NCBI GenBank assembly: GCA_911728455.2
Contig: OU452222.1
Span: 20,904,559-20,968,558, forward strand
Origin: Marthasterias glacialis
Lineage: Eukaryota; Echinodermata; Asteroidea; Forcipulatida; Asteriidae
Reading direction: 5' to 3'
Length of the DNA stretch: 64,000 nucleotides
A program made the position numbers and the translations under genes. The notes under the pieces were generated by a model, which did not search any database, was not told where the DNA came from, and worked only from the letters and a program-made list of their open reading frames with translations. Of this stretch, positions 12,501 through 20,186 are shown in pieces; the stretch's first letter is position 1; each line of letters starts with the position of its first letter.

Positions 12501-14552
12501 ACTGGCTGAACAAGGGCCTCCTTCCAATGGAGGGAAAAAATACCACTCTGAAGTGACATGTTGACAATTTTTGTAAATACTGGTAAGAGTGATAAAGTAC
12601 ACTGTTTGGTCATATGAGTGGGTATTGGATCTAAATCACAACACTTAGTCGATAATTCATCAATGATATTTTTAACATCAGCACATGTGAGTTCCTTGAA
12701 TGTAGAGAAAGTCGGCACATCTTTAGTTTTGTTGCGTACACCTGTATTGGAAATATTTTCATGCAAAAAACTGATTTCGTCAAGTTTAGTCCTAATATTA
12801 TTAACTTTCTCAACAAAGAAATTCCCAAATGACATTGCAAGATTAAAATGGTCTCTATGTGGAGGCATAATGACCATAATGGCATAATGATAGTAGTAGT
12901 AGTAATATTATTATTATGTAACTTCAAAGTTTACCCAAATCTTGATCCAATTTCAGTGCTTAAGTAATAGCAGTTTCTTGATGTTTTTTCTGTAGTTGTA
13001 CAATGAAGCAGAGACAATGAGCTATCAAGTCTGTGGTGAGATGAGTGTCCTTTCAAGTCGTATTGTCATCAACAAGGGTATCCTCCTGGAGGAGATGGGA
13101 AGGAACGAAGATGCCTATGACTACTTCTTCCTCGGGAAAACTATCAAAACTGAGGTAAAGCTTATCACCAATTTCAAAAGAATTCTGTGTGTTAATGTAT
13201 CAGCTCCAAAGCGATTTTTCCCAAACGTGAAAGCATGGAATAACCCTGTTCTTGAGAGTGATGTCATTCCTGTAAGCCAAGCTCACTTCACACATACCAG
13301 CTCCAAAGATTGGCAGAAGCCCGATGAAAATGTATTGAACTAGTTTTCCTTTGAAGATTTATATTTGAATAAAGCTGAATTCTTCAGTCTTAAAAAACTG
13401 TCAATATTTTTCAATCCGTTTTATTGAGTTAGTACTCAACTTGTTCATCAATTTGCAAAAACGAAAAAAACATGACCTGTCTGCAGAGGGTTGCATACAA
13501 CATGTACAAAGTAATACATATTGTGATTCGTCACCTCGTGAAAACCCTTAAGTTAAATAGGTCACCGATTTCATCACTTTGTGAAAACGCAAAAGTCTTA
13601 CCACACATGCTTGCCAATGTGCCAAGATAAAATTCCAGGCATGACATATTCAAACAGTGGTGTATCTCTAACCATTTCAAGTTTGTTGGTATGTGGGGCT
13701 TTTTCCAAACCTTGACTGAGCTTCTGGCTCCCTCCACTTGATGGTGAAGCACCATGCAAAATGCACACGGCTCCAAGATAGATGACAGAGCCGGAGCCTG
13801 AGCCACAGCCAGAGCCCAAGTCTAGGTTTGGAAAAGGCCCATAATCAGGGACTATTTTTATGCTTCTGCTTACTGTGGAATTCTGTGCTTACAGTAATAA
13901 TAATAATAGCTTTATGGATGGTAGCTATGTCACCTCTAGGATGATTTTCAATGGGCCATCATAAAACGTTGGTTAAAATGTACATACAAAATTTACAAAT
14001 AAATAATGCATGAGTTCCTGGTAAAATTTAAAAAAAAACAATTAAATACAATTTAAAACAAAAAACAATTAAATACAGTCACCATTTTCCACTTACAGGG
14101 AGAGGGCCTTAATTTCTGTGCTAGCTGTTTAAGCTCAGAATGCTTAGTAACATGAAGTCCACCTGCATGCTAGCGAAAATTCCTTGCTTACATTCCAAAC
14201 ACGCTTATGTTAAGTGTTGTTTTTTCTCCTACCCCTTGTGCCGTTTTTTTTTCAATAACTGTAAGCAGAACCATTAATTTTGGCCATGATACGAAAAGAT
14301 AAACTTTTATGAAAACGGTTCATTCTGCCCCTCTCTTCAAACTAAAGTGCATGAAACCTAATGGTTAATCCTTTTTTTCCCCAAAGAACTTGTGCTTTTA
14401 TTTAAAGATATAAGTAGATATGTTAATTCTCTTCATTCCTGCAGGTGTTTGGAATTGACCATCCCCAGACTTTACGTATGATTCGGACACTTGATGAGCC
14501 AACATTTAAACGGATCGCCCAACGACGTGCAAGAGAAGCAAGCAAGACCTGA
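581..14552 (+). CDS. STAND/NACHT-type NTPase with C-terminal TPR-like repeats (TTC41/NPHP3-like), 3' part of gene
   Basis: Exons that join in frame: 581-768, 1474-1633, 2742-2862, 4068-4196, 5439-5560, 6668-6797, 7661-7777, 8639-8782, 9936-10019, 12996-13154, 14445-14552 (TGA stop). All introns are GT-AG and phases match at every junction, giving about 486 residues. The first exons read like the region after the ATPase core in TPR-bearing STAND proteins: LLAQILTRFE, then GLLETELLTIL, then FRALKPFLRPFG and GRLDFYHRSLSKAV. Next comes a linker (HHLTKIGDKKRL, DWEVFNHYYREDFSGEL), then helical TPR-like repeats (VLEKAMEIEANLGG, ALNLRT-like segments, NKGILLEEMGRNEDAYDYFF) and a C-terminal FGIDHPQTLRMIRTL motif. 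By family knowledge such proteins are cytosolic scaffolds or signalling ATPases; no specific role is claimed. P-loop exons lie outside the window. TTC41 is the best guess from memory; NPHP3-like is the alternative. No enzyme activity can be judged from this part. Confidence 0.8.
1607..2537 (+). repeat. 42-bp minisatellite derived from an exon end plus its splice donor
   Basis: About 22 tandem units with period 42 bp (43-44 in a few). The consensus unit holds GGCTGTCAGGGCAAA, which is the last 15 bases of exon 1474-1633, followed by GTAAGTAACTAAATATTCAC, which is the start of the intron. Unit 1 is the real exon end. Most copies keep an intact GTAAGT; copies 2, 11, 16 and 21 have GTATGT, and the last copy is decayed. 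Units with a CTTTAAAACACACTCAGCGA linker recur at copies 1, 10, 15 and 21, three of them followed by a GTATGT copy, so there is higher-order structure. Because 42 is divisible by three, the minus strand is open for about 100 codons three times; these are artefacts of the period. Confidence 0.95.
2932..3296 (+). pseudogene. duplicated intron plus 5' half of exon 1474-1633
   Basis: This segment repeats 1214-1580 at roughly 95% identity by eye, including the intron end, the acceptor and the first 105 bases of the exon (starting at 3192). The copy stops at AGTGGC, before the donor-bearing half of the exon. Its coding part has kept its frame; read from the acceptor it continues as GSLFTLLACLKKGTW and stops at about 3339. 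It lies downstream of exon 2742-2862, which ends in phase 0 while this copy needs phase 1, so it cannot be included after that exon without a frameshift. It could act only as an alternative terminal exon spliced from 768. Confidence 0.85.
3496..3765 (+). mobile_element. tRNA-derived SINE, family A
   Basis: The head carries an A-box-like TGGCGTAGTGG (3505-3515) and a B-box GGTTCAAATCC (3548-3558). The body reads GGGTTTTCAGTCCCTACC and TTTTTCCTCCCACATC. It ends in AATAAATAAATAT, which contains a polyadenylation-type AATAAA at 3748-3753. Reverse-strand relatives lie near 59024-59172 and, more decayed, 40926-41075. Confidence 0.85.
4536..4609 (+). repeat. tRNA-like head of a SINE (family E), near-intact cloverleaf
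   Basis: The 74 bases fold as a tRNA: a 7-bp acceptor stem (one G-T pair), a GCTC/GAGC D-stem, an anticodon stem and a T-arm with GGTTCGAGTCC. The loop would place GGT at the anticodon (threonine-like). Position 33 is C instead of T, and the anticodon and T stems each have a mismatch. Two further loci (38706, 59200) share the same upstream ACCACCAACAT and downstream ATTTTTCTTTGCTCA-like flanks. That makes a SINE head or tRNA pseudogene more likely than a working tRNA gene. Confidence 0.7.
5154..5295. mobile_element. foldback MITE with GGCCTTCGGCC centre
   Basis: Two inverted arms run TTATCACA...GTGGAATACGGAAAAA...TAGCGC and, on the other strand from the right, TTATCACA...GTGGAATACGGAAAAA. 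They meet at an inner CCCATATCAA/TTGATATGGG pair around CGGCCTTCGGCCTCG. The same 15-base centre occurs in the foldback at 41161-41334, which has a different inner arm sequence but similar TTAT(A/C)ACA ends. Confidence 0.85.
5605..6130 (-). mobile_element. SINE family B copy, interrupted by another SINE
   Basis: The left part reads CACTGATGTGTGGTAAGCACTG. It resumes after the insert with a reversed B-box (GGGATTCGAACCC at 5983-5995) and a reversed A-box (TTTACCACTAGACCATC), then a tail ending ATTAGGGATAAAGAATG. On the minus strand the tRNA-like head is in the standard order. The element is split by the family C SINE at about 5677-5968. Confidence 0.85.
5677..5968 (+). mobile_element. SINE family C nested inside SINE B
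   Basis: The head has ATAGCTGGCTAGTGCATAAAG-like A-box sequence and a B-box GGTTCGATTCCC at about 5741-5752. The body runs through AAGGTCATATGTGAGT and GGCTGTCCAGTTTTCTGCCC to an AT-rich tail. Other family B copies read straight through the equivalent site (for example at 33000-33030), which shows that this element was inserted later. Confidence 0.8.
6235..6582. mobile_element. TTAA-flanked MITE (family G), complete
   Basis: Perfect terminal inverted repeats start AGCCCCAGCTCAACATTGGT, and each end is bordered by TTAA. The interior reads GAAATATTTCAAGGAAAGTT and CATCATTATCTTTATACC, which recur at 27400-27616, 49030-49300, 50095-50420 and 54985-55270. A TTAA target is typical of piggyBac-type transposases; assignment to that group is inference. 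Confidence 0.85.
7335..7600 (+). mobile_element. SINE family D, 5'-truncated copy
   Basis: It begins inside the head (CTCAGGTTCTGATGGCTCAG) and contains GTGTTTGAATCCCTGG, then GGGCAAGACACTTAATTATT, the tail module shared by all D copies. Confidence 0.75.
7913..8252 (+). mobile_element. SINE family D, full-length copy
   Basis: The tRNA-Leu/Ser-like head carries A-box TGGCCGAGTGGTTAG and B-box GGGTTCGAGTCCC. The body follows with CTTGAGCAAGGCACTTAACC and TACCAGCCAGGCTTCTGATG. It lies in the intron after exon 7661-7777. Confidence 0.85.
9222..9450 (+). repeat. interspersed repeat family I
   Basis: It starts GTTGACCAACCATTTGAAAC and continues with a TGGTGGCA block and AATGATCAGACATAGGAGG. Relatives lie at 20535-20740, 29975-30045 (reverse) and 34105-34470. 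No coding capacity or terminal repeats were seen. Confidence 0.7.
9473..9530. repeat. ATTGCC-type hexanucleotide repeat
   Basis: Repeats of ATTGCC/ATTATC/ATTAGC occur in an intron of the STAND-TPR gene. Confidence 0.8.
9650..9890 (-). mobile_element. SINE family D, reverse copy
   Basis: Reversed B-box GGAATTCGAACCC and reversed A-box CTAGACCGCTCGGCCACAAC are present, with the shared GGACCTACGGCTTAATGTCC module. It sits just upstream of exon 9936-10019. Confidence 0.8.
10060..10290 (+). repeat. interspersed repeat family H
   Basis: It shares scattered blocks with 16525-16740, among them AGTCACAAGT, GTAAG(A)GA and ACACAATGGTACCAG-like sequence. The copies are diverged and have no coding capacity. 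Confidence 0.55.
10407..10607 (+). pseudogene. LINE ORF2 C-terminal fragment
   Basis: Its translation contains VRYSSSLFPNTAALWNTLP, a pattern typical of the extreme C-terminus of CR1/Jockey-type retrotransposon ORF2 proteins. No reverse transcriptase domain precedes it, so this is a 3'-end remnant. It differs from the LINE next to it and is in the opposite orientation. Confidence 0.65.
10842..12895 (-). mobile_element. 5'-truncated non-LTR retrotransposon (CR1/L2-type)
   Basis: The element contains an uninterrupted reverse transcriptase ORF (11123-12877). A 3' untranslated region ends near GCGCGATATAAGTGTCATT and an (ATT)n tail. Both flanks carry an AGT/AAT microsatellite (10826-10873 and 12889-12915), consistent with insertion into, and duplication of, microsatellite sequence. 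It lies in the intron between exons 9936-10019 and 12996-13154 of the STAND-TPR gene, antisense to it. Confidence 0.9.
11123..12877 (-). CDS. reverse transcriptase, ORF2 C-terminal part of a CR1/L2-like LINE
   Basis: The 584-codon frame has no stops. In order: an N-terminal linker (FGNFFVEKV near 17-25); RT motifs LSNYRPISNL (136-145), LLDLSAAFDTIDH (208-220), GVPQGSCLGPLLF (267-279) and the catalytic FADD (300-303); then a thumb region and the C-terminal PRLWNELP motif. The protein would copy the element's RNA at nicked chromosomal target sites. The apurinic-type endonuclease domain that normally precedes the RT is absent, so this copy cannot be autonomous. The undamaged frame suggests a recent insertion. 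Assignment to CR1/L2 rather than another Jockey-group clade is from memory. Confidence 0.93.
   Translation of the reverse strand: MVIMPPHRDHFNLAMSFGNFFVEKVNNIRTKLDEISFLHENISNTGVRNKTKDVPTFSTFKELTCADVKNIIDELSTKCCDLDPIPTHMTKQCTLSLLPVFTKIVNMSLQSGIFSLHWKEALVQPVLKKPNLEPILSNYRPISNLCFVSKIVERAVANQIQCHMSLHSLYPAFQSAYRRHYSTETALLSVQNNILSNMSKQHVTLLVLLDLSAAFDTIDHGKLLKRLNCDMGISGTALSWFESYLSGRSYRTYVGGVKSREFQLKCGVPQGSCLGPLLFTIYTSELFKVIRPHLPDVHTFADDTQLYLSFKPDRNADQVSAVSALQDCVAAVRRFMLSDKLMINDNKTEFLMIGTKQQLAKVNIDHIVVGDSDIVNVNKARNLGVWFDSGLKMDTHITKTCCACFYQLYNIRAIRKHLSTKDTQTLVHALVTSRLDYCNSLLYGVAQTQLDKFQRVQNAAARLICNKSKFCHMTPILIHLHWLPVSYRVIFKVLLLVFKSLHKLSPVYLCNVIVPRQHSRYSLRCCNQTILHVPNSKNAIGDRAFAVAGPRLWNELPLTIRQQKTMDGFKKHLKTYLFKKAFNV
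13270..13400 (+). repeat. interspersed repeat (GAACTAGTTTTCCTTTGA family)
   Basis: The block around 13337-13385, with GAACTAGTTTTCCTTTGA and CTTCAGTCTTAAAA, matches parts of 25210-25440 and 47440-47620. It was probably dispersed as a non-coding repeat. Confidence 0.5.
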
Positions 14553-14577
14553 GGAATCAGAATCCACTAGCTTTTCC

Positions 14578-14747
14578 TATAGACCTTGTGCATATGACGT
14601 CATTTGAGTAGAGCTCTCGGCTAGGTCAAAAGAAGATTGCTCATTGGCCCATCCTGTGTGCAGTGCGTACATAGATGTTTTCCATTGTTTGATCGTTGTT
14701 TTACCGCCAAGATGGCGGCTTGATGACGTCAATGCATAAGGTCCATA
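14578..14747. mobile_element. MITE with TGACGTCA in both terminal repeats and a YY1-like core
   Basis: The ends are inverted: TATAGACCTTGTGCATATGACGTCA-like on the left and its counterpart TGACGTCAATGCATAAGGTCCATA-like on the right. CRE-type palindromes lie at 14595-14602 and 14724-14731, and AAGATGGCGGC at 14709-14719. It starts 26 bp after the stop codon of the STAND-TPR gene, so it is probably in its 3' UTR. Relatives: 16004-16161 and a right half near 48040-48100. Confidence 0.8.
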
Positions 14748-16003
14748 CTGAATTCAAAAATCCATGGGGAATCCCCCCCTGACATTATGCATCATATGTC
14801 AACTGTAGTTGTAGAAATCATGTTAGTTCACCAACAGGTTTTGTTTATGAAACATACAAATCAATTGGATCTTACACAATGTGCTGTAACATACAGGTAA
14901 AATGTGAACCAACCATACAGCAAAACTACTGCTTCACATTTTTTGAAGCAATCCCTTTTTTTACAGCTTATTTTGGAGTAAGATGTTTTTACTTTGACTT
15001 CCATTTTGTAAACGGTATTTTTTTCCAACCAATGTGAAGTGACTTTTGAAATGTGCTTGCTAAAATTTTTTGTGCAAAAAAACAGAAAACCACATCTTTC
15101 TGATAAAAAGATTTTTACACGCAAGCAGCTTTGATGATTGCTTCAGTAGGCCTTCAAATTCAATTTTGAAACGGTCAAGAACAAAATGCACTTCTTGTTG
15201 TTGAGATCAGTTTTAATGACTCAGTATTACACAAAAGATGCACTCCTTCTTTGTGCAATAAATACAAATTGCAGGGATTCCATGTTTTTATTAATAGAGC
15301 CGTTAACACCTTTCGATGTAAGTAAAGCACAGTTTTTAATTCACTCGATAGTCTTCAATGTCGTAGCAACTTTTGACTTTCTAATACTTGTTTTTTTTTA
15401 ACTTGAAAAAAAAAAGGCTGTAGTTCAGACAGACCGGTAAAAAAATGCACTTTTAACTGCGTATTACAGAGTAATAAGTTTCTCTGACTTGACTCTTAAT
15501 TGCTTTTTTTTCCAGCCAAAATGAAATTATATGTTAATACTTCTGCAAGTACAATGCATATGTATGCAGAGACTGTGACCACCAGCACAATTTATGACAA
15601 GAGTTATTAGCTTATTTGAGGGCAGGCCAAAGACTGCAAAGAGCAGCAAAACTTGTTCTGAATCATGACAATCACTATTTTATGATAATTATAGAGATAC
15701 CCATGTTAGTCTGAATGATAAAACAATAAATGGTAGTGATAGAGCACGTACAGACTAATGTATTACAAAATACTTGCATGATCTTTTGTACGAACAAAAG
15801 TATTTGTAGCTGCAAAACCTCATGCACATTTTTGTAATCTTTTTAATATTCATAATTTTATAATAAACTACAATAATATTACCAGCAATAGAGTGTGCGA
15901 GTCACGTGCATATTTTACAGTGTGACCCGTTAAAGCAATGTATCTCTGAACCAAAAGTTCCCCCAAAAATTTGAAACGCACAAGATTTGCATTTTGCACA
16001 GTC

Positions 16004-16161
16004 TATAGACCCCTTGCATATGACGTCACAAGCTCAAACAGCGCCCTCACTGTGGTCAAAGGTAGACCTATCATTGGCTGAGAGTTGTGCGTGGCGTGAC
16101 TCAGCAGACGTTTCAATTGTTCGACCTTAGCCATGGCATCCTACGCAAGGGGGTTAATGCA
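16004..16161. mobile_element. second TGACGTCA MITE copy
   Basis: Left end TCTATAGACCCCTTGCATA followed by TGACGTCA (16021-16028). The right end reads CCTACGCAAGGGGGTTAA, roughly inverse to the left. It is more diverged than the copy at 14578. Confidence 0.7.
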
Positions 16162-16524
16162 ACGCCTTCTGCTCTACTTATGTATAGTTTTTAAAGAAAC
16201 GGAGAGGATTGTTTTACCCACCTCATATATCTTGAGATGAGTCTATTTTCTTAGATTAATTTGTATATTTTTGTTTGTTAATTACAATCTTTGAAGTGAT
16301 ACCTGTATATTTTGTAAGAGTGTCTTGAAACATTAAGCTCAAAGTAAAAAATTTGTGTATCATCTATTTAAATGTATATCGCCATGTTTTTATAGGATGG
16401 TAAATCATTGGTTTTTGAAAGAAATAGAAGTCTCTTAGTTTTCAAGAAGCGTATCATTAGGGAGAAAAACAACACTTTGTGGATGTAGCCTTGACTGAAT
16501 AGATGTGAATGATATCTGATACAA

Positions 16525-16740
16525 TGCCTTGCTCGGTCACAAGTGAATGCCACATTTGAATTCTGCGGACATGCTGTGTGACATGATTATGGGTAAGCAT
16601 TGCAAAGTTACGTAAGGAGACGTTGAACACCCAGACACAATTTTCAATGGAATGTGTGGCACAAGGATACCAGTCGGTGTTGATCTGGGGTGGGTGGTTG
16701 CTTTCCAATTGTTTGCCCCGATTCATGTGATGTAGCCACA
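16525..16740 (+). repeat. interspersed repeat family H, second copy
   Basis: It shares with 10060-10290 the order GTCACAAGT, ATT(G)GAATTC, GTTACGTAAG-like, GAACACCC and ACAAGGATACCAG-like blocks. Confidence 0.55.
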
Positions 16741-17719
16741 GCATTTTCAGTGACAATGAATTCAAATTGAACATTTCTAATTGAACAGGGCCCAATCCGG
16801 CTTATAAGCAGACAAATGTGTAACCATTTTTGCTAAGCAAAAATAAGCAGAAAACCATTCACAATAAATGGTACATGTGACTGGGTATTTTGGCTGGTAA
16901 CCTTATTCTGGTTAGCAAAGTTGGGTTTTTGTTTTGCTTAATAAGTAGCTCTATGAAATTGGGCCCTGGCAAGTCACTGCATTAGACATTCCTCAAATTT
17001 AACTCACGTATGGTCTCGGTCTCAGTCTCGGTCCCTGACTATCAGGTCTCGACTTCAACACTGCTCAAAGTACAGACTTGTATATTGTGCCACAAATGTA
17101 TACCCGAATCAGATTTGTAATATTTTCAAACATGAGACAGAGTAATATAGCATATTGATAAAGAAAAAGATCTTTGGTCGAGATATTCTGTAATGAAACT
17201 TAGATCAATATACACTGTAATTATTAAAGTTGTTTTAGTGTATTTTTTTTATTAGTAGTATTAATTTTGTTTTAGCTTAACAAGTATTTGTTCTATATGA
17301 GATTGTCAAATTAAAAAACTTTTGCTTAAAAAAATAAATACCTATAAGTAATAATTTGCAAACGACCATTTAAAAGCTGACTGTATATTATGATAGAAAT
17401 ATTATACCTTCCTTGGAACGCATACTAAAAAAAGATCTATGGACTACATTTCCCACTGTGAAACCCATAGAAAATAGGCATTAACCAAATAAAATGTATT
17501 TTTGAACAAACTTGTTCCGTTCACATTTCTTTTATTTCAGCTTTTGATTGCACTGTTTTCTGATTGTCAACATCTTTGCAGAATTGCATGTACACACAAA
17601 TCATTGGGTTAGGTGTACTTGTAGAATGTGTCTTGGACCATTCAGCATTATTTATAAATAAGCAGTATTTATTTATAAATTATTATAAATAACTATTTTT
17701 TTCTCCTTTACTCCTTTCT

Positions 17720-18090
17720 GCCTCATTTTTCGGCGACACTGTTTTTTCGGCATCGACTTTTTTTCACATTGCAATTTTTTTGTGACATGTAGAGATTTTT
17801 TTAGGAGGTGACTTTTTTACGGCGTGCTACTTGTTTTCATGCAGCAATAATTTTAAAGCGACGATTTTTTTCTCCCAGTTTTTTTTGCAGCAAGTATTTT
17901 TGTGGGTGGATTCTTTTTTAGGCATTTACTCCGAGGCATCGACTTTTCTTCACACATTCCGGGGCAATTCTTTGGCAGATCGAAGTGGTTAATTAATTAT
18001 GATCAAAACTGTTATTTTCTAACTATTAAATTGAGTTCCGACTTATTCTGCAGCGATTTATTTTAAAAGTAACAATTTTTTTTTTAGTTC
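17720..18090 (+). repeat. phased T-tract / GGCGAC degenerate repeat
   Basis: Runs of 5-9 T recur every 17-20 bases over at least 17725-17890, separated by short GC-containing pieces such as CGGCGAC, CGGCATCGAC and GGAGGTGAC. The pattern is degenerate and strand-asymmetric. Confidence 0.6.
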
Positions 18091-18137
18091 CGACCATTCC
18101 GACAGATCAGGTAATTACGGCTTTCCCGGCTTTTACC

Positions 18138-18172
18138 AATTGCCTCACCTAACCCTAACCCCAACCCTTTTA
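18138..18172. repeat. short telomere-like CCCTAA block
   Basis: CCTAACCCTAACCCCAACCC, two to three degenerate units. An unrelated degenerate GGGTTA run lies at 31197-31230. Confidence 0.6.
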
Positions 18173-18345
18173 AATCAAATGGGAGTAACTGGAACGAACA
18201 GTCTCATCTGCCTGTAGACGGTCCTTACTTCGTTCTCTTTTGAATACACAACGAAAACGATGTAGGGACTGGAAACTAGTTTAATCTGCCTGCAACACCA
18301 ATGCACTATTGGTGGCGCTCTTCACTAAAGACTTCAGCATGAAAA

Positions 18346-18437
18346 AGCAGGATGAGATTCGGTTTCCTTTTCTCCTCACATTTGATGACATTTGTCATCA
18401 GATCGGAAAGGAAAGTTCCCAATGTGCATTCACGCAG
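18346..18437 (+). CDS. candidate upstream or first exon, possibly of DIPK1
   Basis: An ATG (about 18339-18341) opens a 33-codon frame (MKKQDEIRFPFLLTF...CAFTQ) ending at a strong donor, ACGCAG|GTAAGG (18432-18443). The peptide matches nothing I recognise. Splicing to the acceptor TTCAG just before the DIPK1 ATG at 20187 would put TAA directly after the junction, so the segment would then be a 5' leader with a short upstream ORF. Both readings are inference. Confidence 0.25.
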
Positions 18438-18688
18438 GTAAGGCTCGCCAGTTATTTGTACTGTATGGTGTATACATTAAAAATTAAATCGCTATCCGTT
18501 TTTTGCTGGTTACCTACAGTATCGATACCTAGCCTCTAGTCTAGGACTAGGCAGGCAGTGACTGTCTCTGTCACTGTCGATCAGGACTAGTAAAATAACG
18601 AGTGACTTGTCTGTCTATCTGCAAACAAACAACAAACTCCAGGCAGAGGGGTGCGGTGTGGGTAGTTACTAGTACTACTACAAGTACT

Positions 18689-18824
18689 ACAGGGACATAG
18701 ACCCAGTAACTGGGGCACTGTACTCCTTTTTTGAGATTTTTGACATTATCTGTCGTACGACAGATAATGTCAAAAATCTCAAAAAAGGAGAACAGCGCCC
18801 CAGTTACTTGGTCTAACAGGGACA
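18689..18824. mobile_element. 118-bp near-perfect hairpin MITE with 9-bp target duplication
   Basis: The element 18698-18815 is an almost uninterrupted palindrome of two 59-base arms with no spacer, centred between 18756 and 18757. The inner 34 bases of each arm (18723-18756 and 18757-18790) match perfectly; I count three mismatches in the outer 25. The ends are TAGACC.AGTAACTGGGGC. ACAGGGACA flanks both sides (18689-18697 and 18816-18824) as a 9-bp target-site duplication, a length typical of Mutator-like elements. Confidence 0.95.
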
Positions 18825-19146
18825 AGTTTCCATATCCGGCTGCCACTTTCTAAGGGATTTTTTTAGATTTTTTAATGAATGTTGGGCTTTACTTCCCTTT
18901 TTTTAACATGCCTCTCCAGGAATTGGTAGCTAGGCCTAGCCTCCCTAGGCCTAAATGCTAATTATTGACCTTAGAAAAGAAAAATCAAGCGGACATTTCT
19001 CGCGCGGCCAGAACTTTCGCGCATTCATGCCCAAAGGAACTAAAATGACATTTAGCGAGTAGCGTTGTCAAGCCCGATTATACGCGTAAAAATAAAAATG
19101 GCTTATTTTACATGATTTTGACACTTTGACTTTTTGTAATTGTTCA

Positions 19147-19229
19147 AAGTGCCTTAGCCCAGGTAGGACGTCAGTCTCTGTTTTACTACCACTAACGGAG
19201 ACTAACGTCCTACCTGGGCTAAAAGTGCC
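19147..19229. mobile_element. 69-bp mini-MITE with 7-8 bp target duplication
   Basis: Inverted ends TTAGCCCAGGTAGGACGT.AGTCTC (19154 onwards) and their complement ending at 19222, with only about 15 bases between the arms. AAGTGCC repeats directly on both sides (19147-19153 and 19223-19229). Confidence 0.85.
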
Positions 19230-19435
19230 TCTCTGTATATATTCTCTCAACCTTTCTGGACAGGGTAAGGATATGATCTAACCTAAATTAAGGGAGATAA
19301 AGTGGCAGTTGGATACGGCATTTTTGCCGTAGTTCTACCTACACAAAAGTCAAAACCATTTGGTTTAGTGGTGAGCCTCCCTTGTTTGAAAGTACAAAAG
19401 TAGTCATTTGAATGTAAATCCAGGCTAGTCTTAAA

Positions 19436-19535
19436 TAAATCGATTGATGGTGCTCTAGCTACTATTTTTTTTACTAGTAATACTACTTAGTAGTACTATT
19501 AGTAGTACTAAAAAATACTAGTGAAGTAAGACAGA
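19436..19535. repeat. ACTAGT/TAGTA-rich hairpin
   Basis: TACTAGTAATACTACTTAGT is followed by its near complement with AAAAAATACTAGTG, giving an imperfect hairpin. No target duplication was noted. Confidence 0.5.
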
Positions 19536-19849
19536 CAATTAAGCTGCACAGTTTAGGCCCCATTAATTATCTGCCCCCCCCCCCTGCACAAACTGGTTAA
19601 ATTAAATAATATTTTCATTACAGTCTACATTTGCACGTTCAACACATTTTTAGAAGTACAATTTAACATGACAAACTAAAACGCTTTACTCCACACATGG
19701 CAGCATAGCCATGAATTCTTTAACTGGGGTGGGGGTGGCTTTTCAGTGAGTGGGGGGGGGGGCAGGGGCCATGGTTTTTAATGAATTACATATCTTTGGA
19801 CTTTTCACCAGGGGGCACTGGAAATTTGTGGGGGGCACATGCCCCTGTA

Positions 19850-20010
19850 CATACGATCTGATTTGACTTGAGGCAGTGCCTGGAATTACACGAAGGCCCT
19901 CACCTCTTTTGCCCTGGTCGTGGCCTTGGTGCCCCTTCAAAAATTTCCCATGCCCATAGTCTTTAAGATTTTCAAATGGAAGTGCCCTTTGCAAAATGAA
20001 AATAGCCTCA
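19850..20010 (+). repeat. interspersed repeat family F, copy 1
   Basis: GGCCTTGGTGCCCCTTCAAA, CATAGTCTTTAAGATTTTC and GTGCCCTTTGCAAAATGAAA are shared with 20388-20505 and, more loosely, 52395-52520. Two copies flank the first coding exon of DIPK1. Confidence 0.8.
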
Positions 20011-20186
20011 TCGTATCTCAAAGATGAAGTTCCAGGCCTGCAAAGGTGACCCTATCTGCTAATGCTTGCGATCAAGTTCCTTATTGCTGATGATTTCTAC
20101 TGTTTGCTTTTTTCTCTACGGTTACAGTAACTACAGTCCTGGTCATGTCAGGGGTGGATAGCAGATAGCGGAAAGGTCATTCAGTA

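Larger units (their letters stand above)
14553..18300. other. intergenic region between the STAND-TPR gene and DIPK1
   Basis: No coding sequence is recognised. It holds two MITEs with TGACGTCA, a family H repeat copy (16525-16740), and a T-tract-rich stretch near 17720-18090. Several AATAAA hexamers downstream of 14552 (for example at about 15258) could serve as polyadenylation signals for the STAND-TPR gene; which one is used cannot be told. Confidence 0.6.

Noticed and set aside
16368-16795. Minus-strand frames of 61 and 112 codons
   Set aside because: They overlap repeat family H and show no conserved motif.
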